Positions 56,020 through 64,000 are shown, numbered from the stretch's first letter. The stretch: 64,000 nt of DNA from Delftia sp. PS-11 (GCF_029870285.1 NZ_JACSYA010000005.1:124001-188000); one strand, 5' to 3'. Notes: generated by a model from the letters alone, not told the origin. Made by a program: numbers and translations.

Positions 56020-56035
56020 ATTATTTGAGAATAAT
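56020..56035 (-). promoter_or_regulatory. Fur-box-like palindrome upstream of the DUF3649-PepSY-DUF3325 operon
   Basis: ATTATT-TGAG-AATAAT (6-base arms, 56020-56035) within GAATTATTCTCAAATAATA on the minus strand, close to the betaproteobacterial Fur-box pattern (nTGAGAATnATTn). It stands 78-93 bases above the first gene, in an AT-rich patch of an otherwise G/C-rich spacer. Iron repression is the expected effect. Confidence 0.6.
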
Positions 56036-56094
56036 TCCCATTACAAGTGGTGCGTGCAAAATCTTTGGCATGCGCACCAGGCAACGGGGTGCGT

Positions 56095-56955
56095 TCAGCC
56101 CACCGGCATCCGCATGCGCGCCTGCAGGTTGTCGAACACCTGCCGCGTCACGGGACTGACCACGTGGCTGCGGATGTAGAGGCGGTAGATCAGGTCCGGC
56201 AGGGGCGGCATGCCGTCGCCCATGCCCAGTACGCGCAGGCCGGGGTCGAGCTGCTCCACGCCGCGCGCCGTCACGCCCAGGCCCGCGCGCAGGGCCGCAC
56301 GGATGCCGACCAGGCTGGTGCAGGTGTGGCGCTGTGTCCAGGCGATGCCCGCAGCGTCCAGCGCTTCGCAGCCCAGGCGCCGGAAGATACTGGGCCCGTC
56401 GGCCATGACCAGGGGAACCGGCCGGCACGGGTCGTGGGCATAGCCTGCGCCGCACAGCCAGACCGTGGGCGTGGAGCGCAGGGCAAAGCCTTCGAAGCCT
56501 TCGTCCTCGCGGTTGGACAGGGCCAGATCCAGCTCGCCCTGCCTGAGCGATTCCATCAGAAAAGGGCTGCGCCCCACATGGATGTCGATCTGCATGCCCG
56601 GAAAGTTCTGCGCAATCTCCCGCAGCACGGGCGCCAGCATGTTGTCGGCCGCGTCATGCGGCGCGCCGATGCGGACCCGTCCCTGCACCTGGCGGTGCTG
56701 CAGATTGCGCAGCGCTTCATCGTGGATGGCCAGCATGTGGCGCGCATAGCCCAGCAGCCGCTGGCCATGCTCGGTGAGGCGCTTGTTGCGGCCCTGCTTT
56801 TCGAACAGCGCATGGCCGATCTTCTCTTCCAGGCGCTGCATCTGCTGGGTGATGGCCGACTGTGTACGCCCCAGCTGCACGGCAGCGGCGGCGAAGCTGT
56901 CATGGCTGGCAATGGCGGCCAGCGTGCGCAGCAGGTCCAGATCAAGCGTCTCCAT
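56095..56955 (-). CDS. LysR-type regulator of the divergent sulfur operon
   Basis: 286 residues. Opening [20 protein letters not shown], helix-turn-helix [20 protein letters not shown] then [20 protein letters not shown]; substrate domain to the end. It is divergent from the cysteine-dioxygenase-like gene (96 bases between starts). A long palindrome touches its start codon and leaves no room for a normal ribosome site. Confidence 0.9.
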   Translation of the reverse strand: METLDLDLLRTLAAIASHDSFAAAAVQLGRTQSAITQQMQRLEEKIGHALFEKQGRNKRLTEHGQRLLGYARHMLAIHDEALRNLQHRQVQGRVRIGAPHDAADNMLAPVLREIAQNFPGMQIDIHVGRSPFLMESLRQGELDLALSNREDEGFEGFALRSTPTVWLCGAGYAHDPCRPVPLVMADGPSIFRRLGCEALDAAGIAWTQRHTCTSLVGIRAALRAGLGVTARGVEQLDPGLRVLGMGDGMPPLPDLIYRLYIRSHVVSPVTRQVFDNLQARMRMPVG

Positions 56956-56976
56956 ACTTCAATTTTATTGAAGTAT
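56954..56976. promoter_or_regulatory. 23-base palindrome at the start of the LysR gene (probable operator)
   Basis: Perfect 10-base arms ATACTTCAAT (56954-56963) and ATTGAAGTAT (56967-56976) around TTT. The left arm overlaps the LysR start codon (56953-56955). It lies 76-98 bases before the dioxygenase start, a usual place for LysR recognition sites of a divergent operon, while occupancy would also block the regulator's own translation start region. Confidence 0.6.
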
Positions 56977-57051
56977 TTTTGGCCGCAGCGCGGATTGTCG
57001 CGGCGCAGGCGCCTCACTACAGTGGGTTCCAACGACGACAAGGAGCCCACT

Positions 57052-57642
57052 TTGAACACCCTTTCCGAACAGCGCAGCGCTGCCGTGCAGGCCGCCATTG
57101 CCGCAATGAAGCAGGCCATCGGCACCGGCCCGGCCACACGCGCCAGCCTCGATGCCGTGCTCCAGCAACTGCTGGGCCTGGCCGCGCAGCGTGAATTCTG
57201 GCAGCAGGCCGACTACGCTGCGCCAGAGCAGGGCGAGCACCAGGCCCGCTACCTGATCGCCGAGGACGCCGACCAGAGCTATGCGCTGTACCTCAACGTC
57301 ATGCGCCCCGGCAAGCGCATCGTGCCGCACAACCACACCACCTGGGCCTGCATCGCCGCTGTCGAGGGCACGGAGCACAACCGTGTCTACGAGCGCACCG
57401 ATGACGGCTCCGTGCCCGGCCGGGGCACGCTGCGCGAGACGGCCCTGGTGGTCGTTGCGCCCGGCGAAGGCATTGCCCTGATGCCCGACGACATCCATTC
57501 GGTGGAGATCCGGGGCGAGCAGGTCATCCGCCATCTGCACATGTATGGCCGCGCCCTGGAGACGCTCAACGAGCGCACCAGCTACGACCTGGAGGCAGGC
57601 ACCTGCCAGACCATGTCCATCGGCGTGCAGACGCGCCGCTGA
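57052..57642 (+). CDS. Cysteine dioxygenase-like (thiol dioxygenase) cupin
   Basis: 196 residues. The start is TTG 57052, chosen because AAGGAG ends 6 bases before it and no ATG or GTG fits. Cupin metal site: His93 and His95 in [10 protein letters not shown] and His149 in MPDDIHSVE, the 3-His pattern of thiol dioxygenases; [19 protein letters not shown] precedes and [11 protein letters not shown] follows. Members oxidise cysteine, 3-mercaptopropionate or related thiols to sulfinates with Fe(II). First gene of an operon with a rhodanese, a Bug receptor and a PLP lyase. Exact thiol unknown. Confidence 0.85.
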   Translation: MNTLSEQRSAAVQAAIAAMKQAIGTGPATRASLDAVLQQLLGLAAQREFWQQADYAAPEQGEHQARYLIAEDADQSYALYLNVMRPGKRIVPHNHTTWACIAAVEGTEHNRVYERTDDGSVPGRGTLRETALVVVAPGEGIALMPDDIHSVEIRGEQVIRHLHMYGRALETLNERTSYDLEAGTCQTMSIGVQTRR

Positions 57643-57746
57643 CCCGCGCTTTTCGCCCGCTTTTTCCCTGGCTTTCTCACTGCCGCAGCGCGCTCCGTCG
57701 GAGCGTGCCGGGCAGGGCTTTGCCCGATGTTTTCCGAACGCATGCC

Positions 57747-59336
57747 ATGACTGCATTCCTTGACGCACACACCCTCAAAGCTTGGCTGCACGACGGCCAG
57801 GAAATCGCGCTGCTCGATGTGCGCGAGCACGGCCAGTACGGCGAGTCCCATCTGTTCTATGCCACGCCCTTGCCCTACAGCCGGCTGGAGCTGGATGTGG
57901 TGCGCCTGGTGCCGCGCCGCCAGACCCGCATCGTGGTCTATGACGGCGGCGATGGCAGCGAAGGCGGCGCCGCTGCAGGGGTGGCCGAGCGCGCCGCCCG
58001 CCGCCTGGTCAGCCTGGGCTACACGCAGGTGCACGTGCTCGAAGGCGGCACGCGCGCCTGGAGCGCTGCCGGCTACACGCTGTTTGCGGGCGTGAACCTG
58101 CCCTCCAAAACCTTTGGCGAGCTGGCCGAGCATGCCTATGGCACGCCGCGCATCACGGCCGGGCAGCTCGCGGCGCTGCAGGCTTCGGGCCAGCCCCTGG
58201 TGGTGCTGGACGGCCGGCCGGTTTCCGAATTCCGCAAGATGAACATCCCCGGCGCCATCTGCTGCCCCAACGGCGAGCTGGCGCTGCGCGTGCGCAGCCT
58301 GGTGCCCGATGCGTTCACGCCCATCGTGGTCAACTGCGCGGGCCGCACGCGCTCCATCATCGGCGCGCAGACACTGATCAACCTGGGCATTTCCAACCCC
58401 GTCTATGCGCTGGAGAACGGTACCCAGGGCTGGTATCTGGCCGACCTGCCGCTGGAGCATGGGGACACGCGCCGCTATGGTGAGGACTCTGCCAGCGATG
58501 CGCTGCTGGAGCCGGCCCGTGCACTGGCCCGGCGCTTCGAGGTGCCCGAAGTCGATGCCGCGACCGTCCTGGCCTGGAGCCGCGACGGCGCGCGCAGCCT
58601 CTTCCTGTGCGACGTGCGCACGCCCGAGGAATTCCAGGCCGGCTCGCTGCCCGGCGCACAACACACGCCGGGCGGCCAGCTCATGCAGGCCGGCGACCAG
58701 TACGTGGGCGTGCGCGGCGCGCGCCTGGTGCTGTTCGACAGCGATGGCGTGCGCGCACCCGTGGTGGCCAGCTGGCTGCGCCAGCTCGGCCATGACGCCA
58801 GCGTTCTCCAGGGTGGGCTGCACAGTGGCCTGGCACTGGAGCCCGCGCCGCTGCCGCAGGTCCCTGCGCTGTCCTCCATCACGGCCCAGGCGCTGCACCA
58901 GCGCATGGCCCGGGGCGAGGTGACCGTGGTTGATCTGCGCGCAGGCATGCAGTACCGCGCCGGCCATATCGCGGGCGCACGCTGGTCCATCCGCCCGCGC
59001 CTGGCACAGGACCTGGCCGGCGAGGCCCGCCAGATCGTGCTGGTCGCGGACGAGAGCGCACTGGCCGGATGGGCTGCGCTGGAGCTGCCCGGCCCTGCGC
59101 CGCTGCTGCTCGACGGCGGCATGCAGGCCTGGCAGCAGGCCGGACTGCCCGTCGAGGCCACGCCCGACAGCCCGCCCGATGCCGAGTGCATCGACTACCT
59201 GTTCTTCGTGCATGACCGCCATGACGGCAACAAGGAAGCGGCCCGCCGCTACCTGGCATGGGAGACAGGGCTGGTGGCCCAGCTGGACGTCCGGGAGCGG
59301 GAGGCCTTCCGGCTGCCGGAACACGCCGCCCACTGA
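57747..59336 (+). CDS. Four-domain rhodanese (sulfurtransferase-related) protein
   Basis: 529 residues from ATG 57747. Four rhodanese modules: about 5-125 (IALLDVREHGQYGESHL), 130-250 (VVLDGRPVSEFRKMNIPGAI), 270-375 (LFLCDVRTPEEFQAGSLPGA) and 385-480 (VTVVDLRAGMQYRAGHIAGA), then a 45-residue tail. Only module 2 keeps the active-site Cys (Cys197 in VVNCAGRTRSIIG); the corresponding loops of 1, 3 and 4 read YDGGDG, FDSDGV and ADESAL. So one catalytic and three structural or regulatory modules. Cytoplasmic, no signal peptide. Likely moves sulfane sulfur released in cysteine/thiol breakdown. Confidence 0.9.
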   Translation: MTAFLDAHTLKAWLHDGQEIALLDVREHGQYGESHLFYATPLPYSRLELDVVRLVPRRQTRIVVYDGGDGSEGGAAAGVAERAARRLVSLGYTQVHVLEGGTRAWSAAGYTLFAGVNLPSKTFGELAEHAYGTPRITAGQLAALQASGQPLVVLDGRPVSEFRKMNIPGAICCPNGELALRVRSLVPDAFTPIVVNCAGRTRSIIGAQTLINLGISNPVYALENGTQGWYLADLPLEHGDTRRYGEDSASDALLEPARALARRFEVPEVDAATVLAWSRDGARSLFLCDVRTPEEFQAGSLPGAQHTPGGQLMQAGDQYVGVRGARLVLFDSDGVRAPVVASWLRQLGHDASVLQGGLHSGLALEPAPLPQVPALSSITAQALHQRMARGEVTVVDLRAGMQYRAGHIAGARWSIRPRLAQDLAGEARQIVLVADESALAGWAALELPGPAPLLLDGGMQAWQQAGLPVEATPDSPPDAECIDYLFFVHDRHDGNKEAARRYLAWETGLVAQLDVREREAFRLPEHAAH

Positions 59337-59386
59337 GGCGCGCCGGGCCTCGGCACATAGCACCAAACCACTACAGGAGACAAGAC

Positions 59387-60385
59387 ATGTTCGCAATCCC
59401 CACCATGGCCAGGGTGCTGGCCGCAGGCATGGCCGCTCTGGCGCTGCTGTCGCCGGCGGCGGCCGAGCCGCTGGCCACGCGCAACGGCTTCCCGAACCAG
59501 CCCATCCGCTTCATCTCCCCCTTCCCGCCCGGGGGCGGCAACGATGCCAGCACGCGCTGGGTGACCACGCGGCTGCCCGAGGCCACGGGCCAGCCCGCCC
59601 TGGTGGAAAACCGGGGCGGCGCGGGTGGCAACATCGGCGCCAAGGCCGTGGCCGATGCCAGGGCGGACGGCTACACCGTACTCACGGGCCAGGTGTCGCT
59701 GATGGCGGTCAACCCCGTGCTCTACAACGCACCGGGCTTCGATCCCCTCAAGAACTTCGTACCCATCACCCAGATCAACGCAGCGCCGCTGGCCATCGTC
59801 GTCGCCTCTGCCTCGCCCTTCAAGAGCTTTGCCGACCTGGTGGCGCGCAGCAAGAGCGAGCCGGGGCGCGTGTCCTATGCCACGCCGGGCAATGGCACGC
59901 TGTCGCATCTGGTGGGCGTGGTGCTGTCCAAGGAAAACGGCGTGCCCATGACCCATGTGCCCTACAAGGGCGCAGGGCCGGCCATCAATGACCTGCTGGG
60001 CCAGCAGGTCGATGTGCTGATCACCTCCACCTCGTCCGTGGCGGGCCTGATCCAGGCAGGACAGGTCCGTGCCCTGGCCGTCACCAGCCCGCGCCGCATC
60101 GGCGTGTTCGGCAAGGTGCCCACGCTGGAGGAGCTGGGCTTGCGCAATGCGCGCTTCGAGGACTGGTACGGCTTTTTCGCCCCCGCCGGCACGCCACCCG
60201 AGCGCGTGGCCTACCTGCACGAGGCCATCACGCGCACCCTGCTGCTGCCCGAGGTGAGCAAACTCATCGTCGATGGCGGCAGCGAAGTCGTGGCCAGCAC
60301 ACCCGAGGCCTTTGCCGCCCAGCTGCGCCAGGACATCGAACGCTGGTCGCGCGTGGCCCGGCTCTCCGGCGCGAAGATCGACTGA
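59387..60385 (+). CDS. Bug-family (TTT) periplasmic receptor of the sulfur operon
   Basis: 332 residues from ATG 59387 (AGGAGA site). Leader PTMARVLAAGMAALALLSPA, cleaved after AAAE or nearby. Landmarks: FISPFPPGGGNDASTRWVTT, ENRGGAGGNIGAKAVADARA, YATPGNGTLSHLVGVVLSKE, HVPYKGAGPAINDLLGQQVD, PTLEELGLRNARFEDWYG. It lies between rhodanese and PLP-lyase genes, sharing one base with the latter's start, so the ligand is likely a sulfur-containing carboxylate; this is inferred. Confidence 0.92.
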   Translation: MFAIPTMARVLAAGMAALALLSPAAAEPLATRNGFPNQPIRFISPFPPGGGNDASTRWVTTRLPEATGQPALVENRGGAGGNIGAKAVADARADGYTVLTGQVSLMAVNPVLYNAPGFDPLKNFVPITQINAAPLAIVVASASPFKSFADLVARSKSEPGRVSYATPGNGTLSHLVGVVLSKENGVPMTHVPYKGAGPAINDLLGQQVDVLITSTSSVAGLIQAGQVRALAVTSPRRIGVFGKVPTLEELGLRNARFEDWYGFFAPAGTPPERVAYLHEAITRTLLLPEVSKLIVDGGSEVVASTPEAFAAQLRQDIERWSRVARLSGAKID

Positions 60386-61608
60386 TGGCCGCCGCATCCG
60401 CTTCTCCAGGCGCCGCCCTGCAGGCACAGACCCGCATGCTGCATGCGGGCAAGGCGCCGACCTGGGCCGGCGGCACGGCCGTCAATCCGCCCCTGGTGCG
60501 CGCCAGCACCGTGCTGTTCGACAGCACGGCCCAGCAGCGCGAGATGCGCGCACGCCGTGGCAGCGAGCGCATCTTCAGCTACGGCGCACGCGGCACGCCC
60601 ACCAGCTTCGCGCTGGAGGATGCCGTCAGCGAGCTCGAAGGCGCGTACCGCACGCGGCTGCTGCCCACGGGGCTGGCGGCCATCGGCATGGTGCTGCTGA
60701 GCTACCTGCGCCCGGGCGACCATGTGCTGCTGACCGACAGTGCCTACCAGCCCGTGCGCCATCTGGCCGGGCAGTTCCTGCAGCCCTATGGCATCGAGTA
60801 CAGCTTCTTTGCCGCCGATGGCAGCGACGCCCAGGCCCGCATGCGCCCCAACACGCGCATGCTCTATGCCGAATGCCCCGGCTCGCTGGCTTACGAAATG
60901 TGCGACCTGCCCGCGCTGGCGGCCATGGCCCATGCGCATGGCGCCCTGGTGGTGGCCGACAACACCTGGGGCTCGGGCTGCCAGTACCGGCCGCTGGCGC
61001 TGGGGGCCGATGTGTCGGTCATGGCGGCCACCAAGTACCTGTCGGGCCACTCCGACGTGATGATGGGCACCGTTGCCACCACCGAAGCCGCCTGGGCGCC
61101 GCTGGCCGCGCGCTGCGACGCCTTCGGCATGGCCGTCAGCCCCGACGACGCCTGGCTGGTGCTGCGCGGCATGCGCTCGCTGGCGGCGCGGCTGCGCATG
61201 CATGAAGCACACGCGCTGGAGGTGGCGCGCTGGCTGCAGCGCCACCCCGCCGTGGCCACCGTACTGTGCCCGGCGCTGCCCACCCATCCGGGGCACGCGC
61301 TGTGGCAGCGCGACTGCCACGGCACCAATGGCCTGCTGTCTCTGGAGCTGGCGCCCGGCACGCCGCAGGCCAGCGTGGACCGCTTCATCGACGGCCTGCG
61401 ACTGTTCGGCATCGGCGCCTCCTGGGGCGGCTATGAAAGCCTGGTGACCGCGGCAGACATGGCGCAGGCGCGCAGCATCACCGACTGGAGCCGGCGCGGC
61501 CCCGTGGTGCGGCTGCACATCGGCCTGGAATCCCCGCGCGACCTGATCGCAGACCTGGAGCAGGCACTGGATGCTGCCTTGACCCCCCGGACGACTAAGA
61601 ACCGCTAA
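60385..61608 (+). CDS. metC: PLP-dependent C-S lyase, cystathionine beta-lyase family
   Basis: 407 residues; ATG overlaps the TGA of the receptor gene by one base. Cys/Met-metabolism PLP fold: AVNPPLVRASTVLFDSTAQQ, YGARGTPTSFALEDAVSELE, LPTGLAAIGMVLLSYLRPGD, VVADNTWGSGCQYRPLALGA (Asp), VMAATKYLSGHSDVMMGTVA (Schiff-base Lys), and the C-terminal SWGGYESLVTAAD (Ser-Trp-Gly-Gly-Tyr-Glu-Ser, typical of MetC) with VRLHIGLESPRDLIADLEQA. It removes the sulfur side chain of cystathionine, cystine or related beta-thioethers, giving pyruvate, ammonia and a thiol. In this operon a catabolic rather than biosynthetic role is likely. Confidence 0.92.
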   Translation: MAAASASPGAALQAQTRMLHAGKAPTWAGGTAVNPPLVRASTVLFDSTAQQREMRARRGSERIFSYGARGTPTSFALEDAVSELEGAYRTRLLPTGLAAIGMVLLSYLRPGDHVLLTDSAYQPVRHLAGQFLQPYGIEYSFFAADGSDAQARMRPNTRMLYAECPGSLAYEMCDLPALAAMAHAHGALVVADNTWGSGCQYRPLALGADVSVMAATKYLSGHSDVMMGTVATTEAAWAPLAARCDAFGMAVSPDDAWLVLRGMRSLAARLRMHEAHALEVARWLQRHPAVATVLCPALPTHPGHALWQRDCHGTNGLLSLELAPGTPQASVDRFIDGLRLFGIGASWGGYESLVTAADMAQARSITDWSRRGPVVRLHIGLESPRDLIADLEQALDAALTPRTTKNR

Positions 61609-61717
61609 CACGACCCAGCAAATCGAAGATTTGCGGTTGAGACGAGGCGCGAAGCCGCAGGCAGTACAACCGGTACGACAAGGCGAAGCAACGACGTATC
61701 AAGGGTTGTGTTAGCGG
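61602..61717. repeat. Long inverted repeat with internal hairpins between metC and iclR
   Basis: CCGCTAACACGACCC (61602-61616) pairs with GGGTTGTGTTAGCGG (61703-61717; one G-T pair) across 86 bases. Inside is a tight hairpin GCAAATC-GAA-GATTTGC (61618-61634) and an ACCGGT-centred element. The left arm includes the metC stop codon. The layout resembles a dispersed palindromic intergenic element and may serve as a two-way terminator for the convergent genes. Confidence 0.6.
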
Positions 61718-61719
61718 TG

Positions 61720-62487
61720 CTAAAGCACCCGCATGATCAGCAGCGCCGTGTCCTGCAGCACCTGCAGTACGCGGTCCACCGCATCCTCGGTGGTTTCCTC
61801 GCCGATGGGCATGTTGACCGACAGCGCAGCGATCACCTTGCCGTGGCGGTCGCGCAGCGGCACGGCAATGCCGCGCACCCCGATCTGCAACTGCTGCTCC
61901 AGGATGGCGTAGCCGCGCTGGCCCGAGCGGCGTATCTCCTCCAGCAGCCGCTCGTGCTGCAGGATGGTGTAGGGCGTGTGCGGCGCCAGCACGCAGGTCT
62001 TGAGCCACTCGCCCACCTCCTGCTCGGGGCGTGAGGCCAGCAGCATCACGCCGGCCGAGCCCAGCGGCGCAGGCACGCGCGCGCCCAGCACAAAGCCCGT
62101 GCTCATCACGCGGTTGGTGCTGGTGCGCGCGATGAAGACCAGCTCCCAGCCATCCAGCACGCTCAGGTAGGCCGCCTCGCCCAGCTGGGCCGTGATCTGC
62201 TGCAAAAAAGGCTGCACCGTGCGCGGCAGCCGCGCGGCGTCGAAATACGACCAGCCCACCTTGAGCACGCGCGGCGTCAGGCTGAACAGCGTGCCGTCGC
62301 TGGTGGTGTAGCCCAGGTGCTCCAGGGTCAGCAGATAGCGGCGCGCGGCCGTGCGCGTCAGGCCCGTGAGCTGTGCCGCCTGCGTGGGTGTGAGGCGCGG
62401 ATGCTCGTTGTCGAAGGCCTCCAGGATGGCCAGGCCTTTTTCGAGTCCGGCAATCCAGTCGCGCCGGTTCAGCGGTTCTTTTCCCAT
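61720..62487 (-). CDS. IclR-family regulator divergent from quiC
   Basis: 255 residues. Winged helix: GLEKGLAILEAFDNEHPRLT, PTQAAQLTGLTRTAARRYLL, TLEHLGYTTSDGTLFSLTP; ligand domain with SAGVMLLASRPEQEV and IGVRGIAVPLRDRHGKVIAA (PcaR/PobR-like branch). Divergent from quiC with 130 bases between starts, it probably activates shikimate/quinate catabolism in response to a pathway acid such as protocatechuate. Confidence 0.92.
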   Translation of the reverse strand: MGKEPLNRRDWIAGLEKGLAILEAFDNEHPRLTPTQAAQLTGLTRTAARRYLLTLEHLGYTTSDGTLFSLTPRVLKVGWSYFDAARLPRTVQPFLQQITAQLGEAAYLSVLDGWELVFIARTSTNRVMSTGFVLGARVPAPLGSAGVMLLASRPEQEVGEWLKTCVLAPHTPYTILQHERLLEEIRRSGQRGYAILEQQLQIGVRGIAVPLRDRHGKVIAALSVNMPIGEETTEDAVDRVLQVLQDTALLIMRVL

Positions 62488-62504
62488 GGTTTACCCGAAT
62501 TTTG

Positions 62505-62517
62505 ATCGAATGTCGAT
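62505..62517. promoter_or_regulatory. Candidate IclR operator in the iclR-quiC spacer
   Basis: ATCGA-ATG-TCGAT, perfect 5-base arms, 18-30 bases above the IclR start and about 100 bases before quiC. IclR-type operators are often short palindromes in such divergent spacers; the binding claim is untested. Confidence 0.35.
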
Positions 62518-62617
62518 TGTCAAGGCGCGATTATCGAACGCATACGCGCGAATGATGATTGTAGGCCAGGGCAATGCTTTCTACGCTGTGAAGTCTCCCA
62601 TCCGTGCACCCGCAGTC

Positions 62618-64000
62618 ATGACCTTGCCGACCCATCCCCTGCCCAAATCGATTGCCACCGTCTCGCTGTCAGGCACGCTGCCTGAAAAGCTGGAGGCAGC
62701 CGCCGCAGCCGGTTTCGATGGCGTGGAGATCTTCGAGAACGACCTGCTGCAGTACGGCGGCAGCCCCGCCGAGGTGCGGCGCATGGCCGAGGCGCTGAAC
62801 CTGCGCATCTTTCTCTACCAGCCGCTGCGCGACTTCGAGGCCATGCCCCGCGAGCAGTTCGCGCGCAACCTGGCGCGGGCCGAGCGCAAGTTCGACGTGA
62901 TGCAGCAGCTGGGCGCCGACATGGTGCTGGTCTGCAGCAATGTGCAGGACGCTGCGGCTCCCGATCTGGCGCTGGCCGCCAGCGATCTGCGCCAGATGGC
63001 CGAGGCGGCCGCGCGCCGGGGCCTGCGCGTAGGCTACGAGGCCCTGGCCTGGGGCCGCCATGTGCGCAGCTGGCGCGACGCCTGGCAGATCGTGCAGATG
63101 GCCGACCACCCTGCGCTGGGCCTGGTGCTGGACAGCTTCCACACGCTGTCGCTGGGCGATTCGCTGCAGGGCCTGGAGGCTGTGCCGGCCGACAAGCTGT
63201 TTTTCGTGCAACTGGCCGACGCGCCGCGCCTGTCCATGGATGTGCTGTCCTGGAGCCGGCATTACCGCAACTTCCCCGGCCAGGGCGAGCTGCCCGTGGC
63301 AGAGTTCACGCGCGCCGTGCTGCAGGCTGGCTACCGGGGGCCGCTGTCGCTGGAAATCTTCAATGACGCCTTCCGCGCAGCGCCTGCGCGGCTGACGGCG
63401 CGCGACGGCCTGCGCTCACTGGTCTGGCTGGAGTCGGAGGCCGGCGGCACACCACTGCCCTTGCCGCCTGTGCTGGCTGGCGTGGACTTCATCGAATTCG
63501 CCGTGGACGAGGCCGCTGGCGCGCAACTCGCCCAGCGGCTGCAGGCCCTGGGCTTTGCCCATGCCGGGCGCCACCGCTCCAAGGCCGTGCAGCTGTACCG
63601 CCAGGGCGGCGTCAACCTGATCCTCAACGCCGAGCCCGACAGCGCGGCCGCAGCCCATTTCGCGCTGCACGGCCCCTCGGTCTGCGCCATCGGCCTCAAG
63701 GTCGATGACGCGGCCCGCGCCATGCAGCGCGCGCAGGCGCTGGGCTGCGAGGAGTGGAACGAGCACATCGGCCCCGGCGAGCGCGCCATCCCCGCGCTGC
63801 GCGCGCCTGACGGTCTGCTGCTGCACCTGATCGATGACCGTGGCGCCGACCGCAGCATCTACGAAAGCGACTTCGTGCTGGATGCCGCCGCCGGTGCTGC
63901 GCCATCGGGCGTGGCGCTGGCGGGGCTGGAAGGCGTGGACCACTTCGCCCAGGCCCTGCCTGCCCACCGCTTCGACAGCTTCGTGCTGTTTTACCGCGCC
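62618..64000 (+). CDS. quiC: 3-dehydroshikimate dehydratase, two-domain type (3' end outside window)
   Basis: 461 codons from ATG 62618 to the window edge, frame still open (in-frame GTG at 62588 is an alternative). N-terminal xylose-isomerase-like barrel, residues about 5-270: KSIATVSLSGTLPEKLEAAA, FDGVEIFENDLLQYGGSP, LVCSNVQD, VGYEALAWGRHV (metal Glu), LGLVLDSFHTLSL (metal Asp/His), FVQLADAP, FPGQGELPV and LSLEIFNDAFR (metal Glu). From about 285 begins a VOC/4-hydroxyphenylpyruvate dioxygenase-like module (VDFIEFAVDEAAGAQLAQRL). This matches Pseudomonas QuiC, about 630 residues, which converts 3-dehydroshikimate to protocatechuate. Confidence 0.93.
   Translation, partial: MTLPTHPLPKSIATVSLSGTLPEKLEAAAAAGFDGVEIFENDLLQYGGSPAEVRRMAEALNLRIFLYQPLRDFEAMPREQFARNLARAERKFDVMQQLGADMVLVCSNVQDAAAPDLALAASDLRQMAEAAARRGLRVGYEALAWGRHVRSWRDAWQIVQMADHPALGLVLDSFHTLSLGDSLQGLEAVPADKLFFVQLADAPRLSMDVLSWSRHYRNFPGQGELPVAEFTRAVLQAGYRGPLSLEIFNDAFRAAPARLTARDGLRSLVWLESEAGGTPLPLPPVLAGVDFIEFAVDEAAGAQLAQRLQALGFAHAGRHRSKAVQLYRQGGVNLILNAEPDSAAAAHFALHGPSVCAIGLKVDDAARAMQRAQALGCEEWNEHIGPGERAIPALRAPDGLLLHLIDDRGADRSIYESDFVLDAAAGAAPSGVALAGLEGVDHFAQALPAHRFDSFVLFYRA

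Overview
The window is a high-GC chromosomal segment from a betaproteobacterium, most likely of the family Comamonadaceae (Delftia/Comamonas/Acidovorax type). The evidence is the strong G/C bias at third codon positions, seven Bug-type periplasmic solute receptors, an SAH riboswitch in front of a cobalamin methionine synthase that lacks its homocysteine domain, and dispersed intergenic hairpin repeats of a kind I associate with this family. The exact genus is an inference. I saw no rRNA, tRNA, insertion sequence, phage or CRISPR array.

Layout. 1-1.8 kb: a Bug receptor (cut by the window edge) and a CitE-like lyase. 1.8-3.75 kb: an AT-rich island with an orphan type VI secretion amidase effector/immunity pair (Tae4/Tai4) and decayed small reading frames. 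3.75-9.7 kb: ordinary metabolism (Bug receptor, glutamate dehydrogenase, a fumarylacetoacetate-hydrolase-fold protein, PPK2) and a LysR/PACE efflux pair. 9.7-21 kb: a nitrogen-scavenging block made of a LuxR-type response regulator, a very large NCS1-permease/histidine kinase/receiver fusion and, divergently, urtABCDE-fmdA-fmdB (urea/short-amide uptake plus formamidase). 21-25.3 kb: a FadR-type regulator, a polar amino-acid-type ABC importer and ureidoglycolate lyase, probably for ureide use. 25.6-28.5 kb: SAH riboswitch and metH. 28.7-33.7 kb: a lipoprotein phosphodiesterase, dctA with its GntR regulator, a PhnA-like protein and a pseudouridine synthase.

33.7-47.9 kb is a complete aldaric-acid (glucarate/galactarate) island. 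A leftward operon encodes Bug receptor - KdgD - Bug - Bug - 2-hydroxyacid dehydrogenase - glucarate dehydratase - Tat-exported SMP-30 lactonase - aldehyde dehydrogenase. A rightward operon encodes a second enolase-superfamily dehydratase, a Bug receptor and galactarate dehydratase. A FadR-type regulator lies between them, and the same inverted repeat (GTTGT-N3-ACAAC) occurs in both promoter regions. Predicted flow: lactone to aldarate, then 5-keto-4-deoxyglucarate, then 2-oxoglutarate semialdehyde, then 2-oxoglutarate.

47.9-56.9 kb: a BrkB/YihY membrane protein, two LysR regulators, two short-chain dehydrogenases, ferredoxin-NADP reductase, and an iron-uptake trio (DUF3649-PepSY-DUF3325) behind a Fur-box-like palindrome. 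57-61.6 kb: an apparent sulfur-amino-acid operon (cysteine-dioxygenase-like protein, four-domain rhodanese, Bug receptor, PLP C-S lyase) divergent from a LysR regulator. 61.7-64 kb: an IclR regulator divergent from quiC (3-dehydroshikimate dehydratase), which runs off the end. Assignments come from reading motifs and gene order; no database search was run.
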